Shown here in pieces: positions 46,447 through 55,458 of a stretch of DNA of 64,000 bases (position 1 is the stretch's first letter; each line of letters begins with the position of its first letter). Both the position numbers and the translations under genes were made by a program. The notes beneath the pieces are model-generated. The model worked only from the letters and a program-made list of their open reading frames with translations, was not told the origin of the DNA and ran no database searches. Source of the stretch: Paraprevotella clara YIT 11840 (GTDB lineage Bacteria > Bacteroidota > Bacteroidia > Bacteroidales > Bacteroidaceae); the NCBI RefSeq assembly GCF_000233955.1, contig NZ_JH376593.1, forward strand, positions 1 through 64,000. The letters run 5' to 3'.

Positions 46447-47394
46447 ATGAGACGGAACAGATTCCAGAACAAGGTGGCTACGAGTAATTTCACACTGCCC
46501 GTAGCCGCTTTTCTCACCACACTGCTGTGGTGTGCGGAAGGAATCTATACGCCCGACCGCATACTGGGTTGGGCCGTTTGCGGCCTGACGGCCTATTTTT
46601 GGGTAGAGACCAACAATGCCCATTCGCTCATCCGCATCCGCAGCCGGTTGACACCGGCCATTTACCTGTGGATGACGGGATGTATATTCAGCCTGCATCC
46701 TTTGCAAGACGGCTTAATCGTATCTTGCCTCATGCTGGCGTCCTATTATCTGTTGTTCAAATCCTATCAGCGCACGGAAGCCGTAAGCCCTATCTTTCAC
46801 TCGTTTCTCTGTCTCGGCATCGGCAGTCTGTTTTTCCCGCAACTGCTTTTTTTCGCCCCATTTTATCTTTGGTATGCCACAGTCTACCTCCGTTCGCTGA
46901 CATGGCGTACGTTCTGGGCGGCCATGACGGGCTTGATTCTCCCTTACTGGTTCATGGCCGGATATTTCCTTTATACGGAAGACTTCAGCCGGTTCATCGG
47001 ACATTTCCGGGAACTCATCCTCTTCCAACCGATACATTATGAGAATTACCGGAATCTCGATTTTTTGCAAATCAGTACCATAGGACTGGTGGCGGTATTT
47101 ACCTTTATAGCCGCACAGCATTGCATACGCACCAGTTTCAACGACAAGATACGCACACGGATGTTCCTGTATCTCATTCTCACCCAAGAGTTACTTATCG
47201 CACTGTTCATGGCCCTGCAACCCGTACATTTCCAAGTACTGCTCGGTCTGTTGGTCATGAACTCCGCTCCCATCCTATCCCATTACTTTGCTCTGACAGG
47301 CAGCCGGTTTACTCGTGCGGTGTTCGTGCTGTTCCTGTTCATGTTTGCAGCCTTATCTTTTCTGAACGTATGGACGCAGTGGTTGACTTTCTGA
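46447..47394 (+). CDS. Multi-pass membrane protein of unknown function
   Basis: A 315-residue protein with about eight to nine hydrophobic segments, typical of a family conserved in Bacteroidota whose function is not established. No catalytic motif is visible. Its 3' end overlaps the next gene by 25 bases, so the two are translationally linked. Confidence 0.75.
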   Translation: MRRNRFQNKVATSNFTLPVAAFLTTLLWCAEGIYTPDRILGWAVCGLTAYFWVETNNAHSLIRIRSRLTPAIYLWMTGCIFSLHPLQDGLIVSCLMLASYYLLFKSYQRTEAVSPIFHSFLCLGIGSLFFPQLLFFAPFYLWYATVYLRSLTWRTFWAAMTGLILPYWFMAGYFLYTEDFSRFIGHFRELILFQPIHYENYRNLDFLQISTIGLVAVFTFIAAQHCIRTSFNDKIRTRMFLYLILTQELLIALFMALQPVHFQVLLGLLVMNSAPILSHYFALTGSRFTRAVFVLFLFMFAALSFLNVWTQWLTF

Positions 47395-47822
47395 TACAGT
47401 ACGGCTATTGGGGCATGTTTCTGGCTGCTTTTCTGGCTGCCAGCATATTCCCGTTCAGCTCCGAGGCCGTCATGGTCGGCCTGCAACTGGCCGGTCTGGA
47501 TCCGGTCATGCTATTGGTGTGGGGCACCGTAGGCAACGTGGGCGGCAGCATGTTCAATTACTGTTTAGGGCGGCTCGGCCGCATGGAATGGATAGAAAAA
47601 TACTTGCACGTGAAGCGGGAAAGCGTGGAGAAAGCGCAACATTGGATGGAACGTAAAGGCGCTTGGGTGGGCGGTGTCCTATGTGTGGTCCCCGTCATCG
47701 GCGATGCCATTTCCGTGGCATTGGGTTTCATGCGTGCCAACTGGCTGATATGCCTGATTTCCATTACGATCGGGAAACTGGTACGTTATGCCATTTTAGT
47801 CTATACCGTCACTTTATTTTAA
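47370..47822 (+). CDS. YqaA/DedA-like (SNARE-associated) membrane protein
   Basis: A 150-residue inner-membrane protein with four hydrophobic segments. The glycine-rich motifs (GNVGGSMFNYCLGRLG and the later VVPVIGDAISVALGF) are typical of the short YqaA branch of the DedA/VTT superfamily, whose members scramble or flip lipids. The ATG at 47370 lies inside the previous gene. The stop overlaps the next start as TAATG. Confidence 0.88.
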   Translation: MDAVVDFLIQYGYWGMFLAAFLAASIFPFSSEAVMVGLQLAGLDPVMLLVWGTVGNVGGSMFNYCLGRLGRMEWIEKYLHVKRESVEKAQHWMERKGAWVGGVLCVVPVIGDAISVALGFMRANWLICLISITIGKLVRYAILVYTVTLF

Positions 47823-48709
47823 TGAAAATGAAATTACGACCCTTCCTGTTTTACCTATGGGCATGTCTTTGCCTTCTCGCCGGATGCAAGCCGTCCGGCC
47901 GTACAGACAACAAAGACACGCAGCGACCGATGATCACTGTATCTATCGAACCGCTGCGCTACATTACGGAACGCATTGCAGGCGATGGGTTCCGCATAGA
48001 AACCTTCGTACCGAAAGGCAGCAGCCCCGAGACCTACGAGCCTACTCCCGAACAGATGATGAAACTCGGGCAAAGTCTGGTCTACTTCACGGTCGGCGAT
48101 TTAGGTTTTGAACGTACTTGGACAGACCGGCTCCGGCAAATGTCCCCCGAAGTCCCGTTCGTCCGGACTTCGGAAGGCATCAAGCTCATAGAGGGACATC
48201 ATCACGGCTCATCCGACACACCGGAAAACGAAACCGACCCGCACGTATGGACTTCACCGGTCCACATGAAGACCATCGCACAAAACATCTGTGCCTCGCT
48301 CTGCAAGCTCGACACGGCACACGCCCGGCAATTCCGCCGGAACCTGCAACAGACACTGGCCGACCTGCAAGCTACGGAAGACAGCATCCACACGCTCGTA
48401 GACAGCCTACCCTCCAAAGCTTTCCTCATCTACCACCCCACGCTCACCTACTTCGCACAGGATTACGGCCTCACGCAAATCGCCATAGAAACCGACGGTA
48501 AAGAACCTTCCCCGGCACAACTCGTCCGGCTCATCCGGCTTTGCAAAGAAAAACAGGTCCGTACCATTTTCGTCCAACAGGAATTCGACCGGAGAAATGC
48601 GGAACTCATTGCCAAAGAAACCGGCACGCACCTCGTAGACATCAACCCCCTGTCATACGAGTGGAAAGAAGAAATGCTGAAAATAGCCCGTACACTACAC
48701 GCACAATGA
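47822..48709 (+). CDS. znuA: Zinc/metal ABC transporter substrate-binding lipoprotein
   Basis: A 295-residue solute-binding protein of the cluster-9 metal family, anchored by a lipobox (LLAGC). Metal ligands fit the His-rich loop EGHHHGSS, DPHVWTSP and IYHPTLTYFAQDYG. The likely metal is zinc, with manganese possible. It overlaps the upstream gene by one base and the ATPase gene by four. No permease gene is between or beside them. Confidence 0.9.
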   Translation: MKMKLRPFLFYLWACLCLLAGCKPSGRTDNKDTQRPMITVSIEPLRYITERIAGDGFRIETFVPKGSSPETYEPTPEQMMKLGQSLVYFTVGDLGFERTWTDRLRQMSPEVPFVRTSEGIKLIEGHHHGSSDTPENETDPHVWTSPVHMKTIAQNICASLCKLDTAHARQFRRNLQQTLADLQATEDSIHTLVDSLPSKAFLIYHPTLTYFAQDYGLTQIAIETDGKEPSPAQLVRLIRLCKEKQVRTIFVQQEFDRRNAELIAKETGTHLVDINPLSYEWKEEMLKIARTLHAQ

Positions 48710-49530
48710 AAATCGAAATGAAGAGAGAGCAGACCGAGTCTTGTTCGAGTCTGCCGAGCGGGGGCGATTTATCCAAAGAGCCCCTTATACAATTAAACCG
48801 GATCCAGGTAGGATATGACGGAAAACAAGTCCTGCGAGACATCGACCTGACGGTGTACACCCATGACTTTTTGGGTGTCATCGGCCCGAACGGCGGGGGA
48901 AAGACCACTTTAATCAAAACGATTCTCGGATTGAAAAAACCGATGTCCGGGACAGTCACCTTCTTCCGTGAAGGCCGCCCCGTCCCCTCCGTCCGCATGG
49001 GCTATCTGCCCCAATACAACAAAATAGACAAGAACTTCCCCATCTCGGTCTACGAAGTCGTGCTGTCGGGACTGCGGAAAAGCTTTTGGAAGCGTTATTC
49101 CAAGGCACAGCACCAAGCCACGCGGAACATGCTCTGCCGTATGGGGCTGGACACATTGGCCGACCGTCCGATAGGTAGTCTCAGCGGCGGCCAATTGCAA
49201 CGTGCCCTGCTCGGCCGGGCCATCATATCGCAACCGGATGTGGTCATACTGGATGAACCCAATACTTATATAGACAAGCGGTTCGAAACGCAACTCTATC
49301 AACAATTAGAAGAAATCAACCGCGAAAGTGCCATCATCCTGGTCAGCCACGACTTGGGTTCGGTACTCCAGAATGTACGTACCATCGCCTGTGTCAACGA
49401 GACCCTCGACTACCATCCGGACACGGAACTGCCGGAAGGCTGGCTCGAAGACAAGTTCAACTGCCCCATCGATTTGGTAGGACACGGCAACTATCCTCAC
49501 CGTGTATTAAAATGTCACAAACATAGTTAA
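48706..49530 (+). CDS. znuC: Zinc ABC transporter ATPase with repeat-derived N-terminus
   Basis: A 274-residue ABC ATPase with Walker A GPNGGGKTT (60-68), signature LSGGQLQRAL, Walker B VVILDEP and the switch His (SHDLG). It pairs with the overlapping binding-protein gene. Residues about 3-24 (REQTESCSSLPSGGDLSKE) are translated from a copy of the gene-end hairpin repeat (48711-48775); the ABC fold itself begins near residue 27. The coupled ATG at 48706 requires reading through the repeat unless an internal start is used, and none is obvious. Confidence 0.9.
   Translation: MKIEMKREQTESCSSLPSGGDLSKEPLIQLNRIQVGYDGKQVLRDIDLTVYTHDFLGVIGPNGGGKTTLIKTILGLKKPMSGTVTFFREGRPVPSVRMGYLPQYNKIDKNFPISVYEVVLSGLRKSFWKRYSKAQHQATRNMLCRMGLDTLADRPIGSLSGGQLQRALLGRAIISQPDVVILDEPNTYIDKRFETQLYQQLEEINRESAIILVSHDLGSVLQNVRTIACVNETLDYHPDTELPEGWLEDKFNCPIDLVGHGNYPHRVLKCHKHS
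48711..48775 (+). repeat. Gene-end hairpin repeat, copy B (translated)
   Basis: Same family as copy A: GCAGACCGAGTC ... TTCGAGTCTGCCGAGC ... GCGATTTATCC. It starts just after the znuA stop and is in frame within the start of znuC. Confidence 0.85.
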
Positions 49531-49588
49531 AACGGCCGACAAACCTTTTAAAGTTCGGAAAAGAGCCGTACAGAAAGGAAAAAGTTAC

Positions 49589-49596
49589 TAATTTTG
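49589..49596 (+). promoter_or_regulatory. -7 box of the GT117 gene
   Basis: TAATTTTG, 41 bases before the ATG. No TTTG at the -33 position. Confidence 0.45.
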
Positions 49597-49637
49597 CAAC
49601 TCAACCGATAAGAACAAAATCAAATAACAGCAAAACA

Positions 49638-52600
49638 ATGAAACAGTTCAAACTTGTAAACACTCTTTTGGGATGGATTACATTTGCTATTGCCGCGTGG
49701 GTTTACTGTTCCACCATTGAACCGACCGCAAGTTTCTGGGACTGTCCGGAGTTTATCACTACCGGCTATAAACTGGAAGTAGGACACCCGCCCGGTGCAC
49801 CTTTCTTCATGCTTACGGCTAACTTATTCTCGCAATTTACCAGCGACCCTTCGCAAGTGGCCCTGATGGTCAACACGATGTCGGCGTTGATGAGTGCCGG
49901 TTGTATCCTGTTCCTTTTCTGGAGCATCACGCACCTGACGCGCAAACTGGTATGTAGCGACTACGACCAGATGACAACTGCCAAGTTGATTACCATCGAA
50001 GGAAGCGGTTTGGTGGGCGCGTTGGTCTATACTTTTAGCGACACATTCTGGTTCAGTGCCGTAGAAGGTGAGGTTTACGCTTATTCATCCTTATTTACGG
50101 CATTGGTGTTCTGGCTCATTCTGAAATGGGAAGAACATGCCGACGAGCCTCACAGCGACCGTTGGCTCGTGCTGATTGCCTACCTGACGGGGCTTTCCAT
50201 CGGCGTGCATTTGCTGAACTTATTGTGCTTGCCGGCCATCGTACTCATTTGGTATTACAAGAAAAATCCCAATGCCAACCTGAAAGGTTCACTTTGGGCT
50301 TTGGTGGCTTCCTTTATTCTGGTAGCCGCCGTACTGTACGGCATCGTACCGGGCATCGTGAAAGTAGGAGGATGGTTCGAGCTGTTCTTCGTCAACACTT
50401 TGGGACTTCCGTTTAACACCGGCCTCATTTTCTACATTTTCTGCCTGATAGCCACCGTACTTTGGGCTATCCGCGAAACGCTTATCCAGAAAAGCCGTCG
50501 CCGCATGAATATCGCTTATCTGGTATCCGTAGGCATGTTGGGTATTCCCTTCTACGGATACGGATGGAGCAGTTTCATCATCGGAGTCATCGTCTTAGGC
50601 ATTTTAGCTTTCGTCCTCAGCCGAAAGGTACAGGGAAAACCGCTCATCAGCCCCCGCGTCATGAACACCTCATTGCTTTGCATGCTGATGATCATGATCG
50701 GATATTCCACATACGCCGTCATCGTCATCCGTTCCACGGCAAATCCACCGATGGATCAAAATTCACCGGAGGACATCTTCACGTTGGGACAATACCTGAA
50801 CCGTGAACAATACGGTAGCCGTCCGTTGTTCTACGGGCAGGCCTACACTTCGAAAGTTCAGTTAGAGACCAAAGACGGCTACTGCATGCCGGAATATAAA
50901 GAAGGGGCACCGATTTACCAACGCGTAGAAAAACATAGTGCCGACGAGAAGGACGCTTATCGCATAGTGTATTACGACAAAGAACCTATCTATGCACAAA
51001 ACATGGTGTTCCCGCGTATGTATTCCGACCGCCCCGAGCACGTCAGGGCTTACGAAGACTGGATGGGCGGCGTGGAAGGCAAGCAAGTACCTTACGACCA
51101 ATGCGGACAAATGGTAATGGTAAAGGTACCGACGCAAGCCGAAAACCTGCGCTTCTTCTTCAGTTACCAGATAAACTTCATGTACTGGCGGTATTTCATG
51201 TGGAATTTTGCCGGCCGCCAGAACGACATACAGGGTAATGGCGAATTGGAACACGGTAACTGGCTGACCGGAATTCCGTTCATCGACAATGCCCGTCTGG
51301 GCGACCAAAGCAAACTGCCCACTGAACTGAAAGAGAACAAGGGACATAATGTATTCTACTGCCTACCCCTGTTGTTGGGTCTCATCGGACTCTTCTGGCA
51401 GGCTTATAAGAACCAAGAAGGCGTACGCCAGTTCTGGGTCGTCTTCTTCCTGTTCTTCATGACCGGTCTGGCCATTGTGGTCTACCTCAACCAGACACCA
51501 TTGCAGCCGCGTGAACGTGATTATGCTTACGCCGGTTCGTTCTATGCCTTCGCCATTTGGGTAGGTATGGGCGTAGCCGCCATCGTAGACGGACTGAAAC
51601 GTCTCAAAGTGCCGGAAACCGCAGCCTCCTTAGTCAGTCTGCTCGCCTTGCTTGTCCCCATACAAATGGCCGGACAGACGTGGGACGACCACGACCGCAG
51701 CGGACGCTACACCTGCCGCGACTTCGGACAGAACTACCTGAACTCCATGGACGCCAAGGGCAATCCGGTGATCTTCACCAACGGTGACAACGACACCTTC
51801 CCGTTGTGGTATAACCAGGAAACGGAAGGCGTGCGTACCGATGCCCGTGTCTGCAACTTGAGTTACCTGCAAACCGACTGGTATATCGACCAGATGCGCC
51901 GTCCGGCCTACGACTCGCCGTCGTTGCCCATCAGTTGGACCCGTCTGCAATACGTCACCGGCACGCGCGAAGGCATCCCCGTGCAGCCCGATGCCCTCCA
52001 GCAAGTCATCGACTATTACAAAGACAGTCCGGAAGACCTGAAACAGATGTTGGGCGACAACCCGTACGAGTTGAAGAACATCATCCGGCACTGGGTCTTG
52101 AACGACAACCCGGACTTGCAAATCTTCCCGACCGACAGTATCGTAGTGACAGTGGACAAGGAAGCCGTGAAACGCTCCGGCATGATGATTGCCGCTGATT
52201 CCATTCCCGATGTGATGCACATCTCACTCAAAGGCAAACGCGCCGTCTACAAGAGTGAAATGATGATGCTGGAAATGATTTCGCAGGCCAACTGGGAACG
52301 CCCGCTCTACATGTCTACGACAGTAGGTCCCGACAATTACGGACATCTGGGCGACAACTTCGTACAGGAAGGCCTTGCCTGCCGCATCACGCCGTTCGAC
52401 ACCAAACAGAGCGGCCGCACCATCGACAGCGAAAGAATGTACAACAACATGATGAACAAGTTCAAATACGGCGGATTGAAAGAGAATCCGGACATTTACC
52501 TCGACGAGACCGTGATACGCATGTGCTACACACACCGTCGCCTCTTCAACCAACTGGCCCAACAGTTGTTAAAAGAAGGACAGAAAGATAAGGCATTGAA

Positions 52601-52949
52601 AGTGTTGCAACGGGCCGAAGAAGAAATCCCGGGCAGCATCGTCCCGCACGAAGCCTTTTACGGCCATTCGCTCGAACTGGCTGACGCCTGGCTGGCATTA
52701 GGCCATAAGGCCGAAGCCGAGAAACTGCTTAACGCTGTAGGACAGAATGCAAGGGAATATATAGAATGGTATTTAAGCCTGAATACCCAGCGCCTGTTGC
52801 AATCATCGAGAGAGTGTCTGATGCAGATATACATACTGAACGATATCGCCAAGACATGGGAACCTATAGACAAGAAAAAAGCGGAGACCTATCGCATGGA
52901 AGTGAACAACTATGCTTCACGTTGCCACCAGAGAGGCATGAGCTTGTAA
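49638..52949 (+). CDS. GT117 / DUF2723 membrane glycosyltransferase
   Basis: A 1103-residue protein: about twelve membrane segments in the N-terminal 700 residues, with an early acidic loop (SFWDCPEFITTGYKLEVGHPPG) typical of DUF2723, then a soluble C-terminal region that ends in TPR-like helices (about 960-1090). The family is related to GT-C mannosyltransferases such as TMEM260 and is near universal in Bacteroidota, where a role in O-glycosylation of exported proteins is suspected. The donor and acceptor are not known from sequence. A deacetylase follows 25 bases later. Confidence 0.9.
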   Translation: MKQFKLVNTLLGWITFAIAAWVYCSTIEPTASFWDCPEFITTGYKLEVGHPPGAPFFMLTANLFSQFTSDPSQVALMVNTMSALMSAGCILFLFWSITHLTRKLVCSDYDQMTTAKLITIEGSGLVGALVYTFSDTFWFSAVEGEVYAYSSLFTALVFWLILKWEEHADEPHSDRWLVLIAYLTGLSIGVHLLNLLCLPAIVLIWYYKKNPNANLKGSLWALVASFILVAAVLYGIVPGIVKVGGWFELFFVNTLGLPFNTGLIFYIFCLIATVLWAIRETLIQKSRRRMNIAYLVSVGMLGIPFYGYGWSSFIIGVIVLGILAFVLSRKVQGKPLISPRVMNTSLLCMLMIMIGYSTYAVIVIRSTANPPMDQNSPEDIFTLGQYLNREQYGSRPLFYGQAYTSKVQLETKDGYCMPEYKEGAPIYQRVEKHSADEKDAYRIVYYDKEPIYAQNMVFPRMYSDRPEHVRAYEDWMGGVEGKQVPYDQCGQMVMVKVPTQAENLRFFFSYQINFMYWRYFMWNFAGRQNDIQGNGELEHGNWLTGIPFIDNARLGDQSKLPTELKENKGHNVFYCLPLLLGLIGLFWQAYKNQEGVRQFWVVFFLFFMTGLAIVVYLNQTPLQPRERDYAYAGSFYAFAIWVGMGVAAIVDGLKRLKVPETAASLVSLLALLVPIQMAGQTWDDHDRSGRYTCRDFGQNYLNSMDAKGNPVIFTNGDNDTFPLWYNQETEGVRTDARVCNLSYLQTDWYIDQMRRPAYDSPSLPISWTRLQYVTGTREGIPVQPDALQQVIDYYKDSPEDLKQMLGDNPYELKNIIRHWVLNDNPDLQIFPTDSIVVTVDKEAVKRSGMMIAADSIPDVMHISLKGKRAVYKSEMMMLEMISQANWERPLYMSTTVGPDNYGHLGDNFVQEGLACRITPFDTKQSGRTIDSERMYNNMMNKFKYGGLKENPDIYLDETVIRMCYTHRRLFNQLAQQLLKEGQKDKALKVLQRAEEEIPGSIVPHEAFYGHSLELADAWLALGHKAEAEKLLNAVGQNAREYIEWYLSLNTQRLLQSSRECLMQIYILNDIAKTWEPIDKKKAETYRMEVNNYASRCHQRGMSL

Positions 52950-52974
52950 TCCTGTCTGAAACCCGAAGAGACCC

Positions 52975-53595
52975 ATGTTCATAGAACAACCCGCAGTCTT
53001 TCTCCGATGGCTCTATCCGACCGCGATATGGCGGATGAGCCGCAAGAAGAAAGTAGTCTATCTGACATTCGATGACGGACCGATACCCGAAGCCACCCCG
53101 TTTGTGCTGGACATATTGGACAGGTTCGGTGTCAAGGCCACTTTCTTCATGGTGGGAGACAACGTGCGCAAGTATCCCGACATCTACCGTATGGTCGTCG
53201 AACGCGGGCACTGCGTCGGCAACCATACGTTCAACCACATCGGCGGCTTCCGCCATTCGAGCGAAGAATATCTGGAGAATGCCGACAAGGCTAACCGCCT
53301 GCTGCATACCAACCTCTTCCGCCCGCCTCACGGTTGGATGCGATTGCTGCAATTCAAACTGCTGCGCAAGCACTACCGCATCATCATGTGGGATTTGGTC
53401 ACGCGCGACTACAGTAAAAGGGTGACGGCGGAGGACGTGGTAAACAACGTGAAACGCTATGCGCGCAACGGTTCCATCATCACGTTCCACGACTCGCTGA
53501 AAAGCATCGACAAGCTGCAAACAGCTTTGCCCGAAGCCCTGCAATGGCTGAAAGACCAGGGATATGCTTTCAAGGTGATAGAAAATCGCGAGTAA
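52975..53595 (+). CDS. Polysaccharide deacetylase (NodB/CE4 family)
   Basis: A 206-residue metal-dependent deacetylase with the first motif TFDDGP (31-36), the zinc motif HTFNH (H84, H88) and the R-P-P-H-G substrate motif. No signal peptide is seen, only a short hydrophobic start, so its site of action is unclear. Its last four residues and stop codon (ENRE, stop) are supplied by the beginning of hairpin repeat copy C. Confidence 0.92.
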   Translation: MFIEQPAVFLRWLYPTAIWRMSRKKKVVYLTFDDGPIPEATPFVLDILDRFGVKATFFMVGDNVRKYPDIYRMVVERGHCVGNHTFNHIGGFRHSSEEYLENADKANRLLHTNLFRPPHGWMRLLQFKLLRKHYRIIMWDLVTRDYSKRVTAEDVVNNVKRYARNGSIITFHDSLKSIDKLQTALPEALQWLKDQGYAFKVIENRE

Positions 53596-53675
53596 GTATA
53601 TCTAATGGCAAAAACGCGAGTAAGTGAGCGCAGGCCGAACTTGTTCAGTGTCTGCCGAGCGTGAGCGATTTATGC
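53582..53675 (+). repeat. Gene-end hairpin repeat, copy C (partly duplicated)
   Basis: A first partial unit (AAAATCGCGAGTAAG, from 53582) contains the stop codon of the deacetylase gene; a second, full unit (about 53610-53675) carries GAGCGCAGGCCGAAC ... GTCTGCCGAGCG ... GAGCGATTTAT. Same orientation as the upstream gene. Confidence 0.85.
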
Positions 53676-53684
53676 AAATAACGG

Positions 53685-54641
53685 ATGGTAAAAACAGAAA
53701 ACATACTTTCTGCCACTCAAATAAAAGCCGAGGCCGCACGCCTCGGCTTTTCTGCTTGCGGACTGGCCCCGGCCGAACCGGTCGCCCCTCTGCACGCCGC
53801 TTTCTTCAAACGCTGGCTCGGCGAAGGACGGCAGGCCGGTATGGCTTACATGGAAGGGCATGAAGCCAAACGGCTCGACCCTCGCCTCCTCGTGGAAGGA
53901 TGCCGGACAGTGGTCAGCGTAGCCCTGAACTACCGCCCGTCCACGCCCATCCCGGACCATAAACTGCAAATCGCCTGGTATGCTTACGGACAAGACTACC
54001 ACGACATCATGCGGCAGAAGCTGAACAGCCTGCTCGAAGCCCTGCGGCACAGTACGCCGGAAGGCACCTTACAAGGCCGCGCCTTCTGCGACACAGCACC
54101 GGTACTGGAACGTTATTGGGCCTGGCGGTGCGGCTTGGGGTGGATAGGCCGTCACACCCAACTCGTCATCCCCCGGGCGGGCAGTGCATTCTTCCTCGGC
54201 GAACTGATGCTCAACCTGCCTGCGGATGCCTACGATGCGCCTTTCCCCACCGACCGTTGCGGCACTTGCCGCCGTTGTATCGAAGCCTGCCCCACACAGG
54301 CCTTGGAAGAAGGACGCGGACTGGATGCCCGCCGCTGCCTGAGCTACCTGACCATCGAGAACCGGGGCGGGATTCCCGAAGAGGCGGCTGCCCGGATGTA
54401 TCCTTATTTCTACGGTTGCGACCGTTGCCTGCGTGCCTGTCCTCACTTGCGTTCCGCGCCTCCCGCCACGGAACCGGCCTTCACTCCCCGTCCCGAACTG
54501 CGGCAAATGGAGGAGGAGGACTGGATGGGATTGGACGTGGAGCGTTATCGGATGCTCTTCAAAGGCTCTGCCGTGAAACGGGCGAAATACGAGGGCCTCA
54601 TCCGCAACCTGAAAGCACTGCGCGGCAACGGGGATAGATAA
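53685..54641 (+). CDS. queG: Epoxyqueuosine reductase
   Basis: QueG makes the last step of tRNA queuosine synthesis, reducing epoxyqueuosine with cobalamin and two [4Fe-4S] clusters. The 318-residue protein has both cluster motifs (CGTCRRCIEACPT at about 186-198 and CDRCLRACPH at about 247-256), the latter preceded by YPYFYG. It starts ten bases after repeat copy C and is the last gene before a long spacer. Confidence 0.96.
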   Translation: MVKTENILSATQIKAEAARLGFSACGLAPAEPVAPLHAAFFKRWLGEGRQAGMAYMEGHEAKRLDPRLLVEGCRTVVSVALNYRPSTPIPDHKLQIAWYAYGQDYHDIMRQKLNSLLEALRHSTPEGTLQGRAFCDTAPVLERYWAWRCGLGWIGRHTQLVIPRAGSAFFLGELMLNLPADAYDAPFPTDRCGTCRRCIEACPTQALEEGRGLDARRCLSYLTIENRGGIPEEAAARMYPYFYGCDRCLRACPHLRSAPPATEPAFTPRPELRQMEEEDWMGLDVERYRMLFKGSAVKRAKYEGLIRNLKALRGNGDR

Positions 54642-54658
54642 AAATATATTCCGGGTTC

Positions 54659-54796
54659 GACAAAAGAACAAAGGAATACAAGTATTAATGGCGTGAGCGG
54701 AGGAAAATCTGGTTTTTGAATTGGACAGAAGAACAAAAGAACAGAAGTTTTAATGGCGGGCAGAATTGAAAAAATTTGTTCTTTTGTTCTTCTGTC
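54659..54796. repeat. Inverted repeat with 20-bp perfect arms and a related upstream direct copy
   Basis: Arms at 54724-54743 (begins GACAGAAGAACAAAAG) and 54777-54796 are perfect complements with a 33-base loop. A degenerate direct copy of the left arm plus about 20 bases (GACAAAAGAACAAAGG ... TTAATGGCG) begins at 54659. No transposase is present. Confidence 0.8.
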
Positions 54797-55172
54797 TAAA
54801 AAACAAATCTGCAAACGCCATTCTGACAATCTGTCAATCCAACACCCTTAGGATTCCATTTTTGGATACAGCGATACACACGGACGAAAAAACACGATTC
54901 TCGCATGCCTTGCAAAATCCTTTATGTCGCTCGTTTCCCTCCTTACGCTTACTTCCTGCATACAAAGCCATTATCCCGGGCGCAAGCCGTTACACACCAC
55001 GTAAGCCCGGAGCCTTTCCGGCCAATCATCTTGTCACACGGATTGGAATAGGAACAGGCTTCCATCTAAAGAAAAAACAAGCCCTCGGAGCACACCTACG
55101 TACCGCCCGAAGCCGATTTTTCCAACGACATGCGGACAAACACAAAAAGTTCTGCGCAGAAAAAAAGTGTTT

Positions 55173-55204
55173 TTTCAGCCGAACGGAAAATCTTTCGGCT
55201 GAAA
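55173..55204. repeat. Short CTCAGCC-type hairpin, copy 3
   Basis: TTTCAGCCGAA (55173-55183) and TTCGGCTGAAA (55194-55204) with a loop like those of copies 1 and 2, then CTGATT. It lies between convergent genes. Confidence 0.65.
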
Positions 55205-55458
55205 CTGATTCCTAAAAATGCTTTAAGTATATAAAAAACGAGGCTGAAATGTGAATATATGTATTCAAAATAGCCTAAAAAACACACGGAACGTACTTTT
55301 TAGGCGACTTTTATCTCTCCAAAAATCGTCAAATCGCTTACATTCTGTCGGCATAAAGAGAGATTCCGACATCAAATGTCCAAAATCGGAAAAGACGCAC
55401 CAATCCTAAATGCTTCCCAATCATCCCCCAACGTTAGGACGACATGTTCCCCAAAATC

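Larger units (their letters stand above)
54642..55458. other. 817-base spacer with several inverted repeats and no convincing gene
   Basis: Holds the 20-bp inverted repeat at 54724-54796, the CTCAGCC-type copy at 55173-55204 and a hairpin at 55273-55314 (GCCTAAAAA/TTTTTAGGC). A 149-codon frame at 54766-55215 starts inside the first repeat and has no protein-like features. It separates the convergent queG and outer-membrane barrel genes. Confidence 0.6.

Noticed and set aside
54766-55215. 149-codon frame in the spacer after queG
   Set aside because: It begins within the inverted repeat, has no family-like motif, and has an erratic composition.
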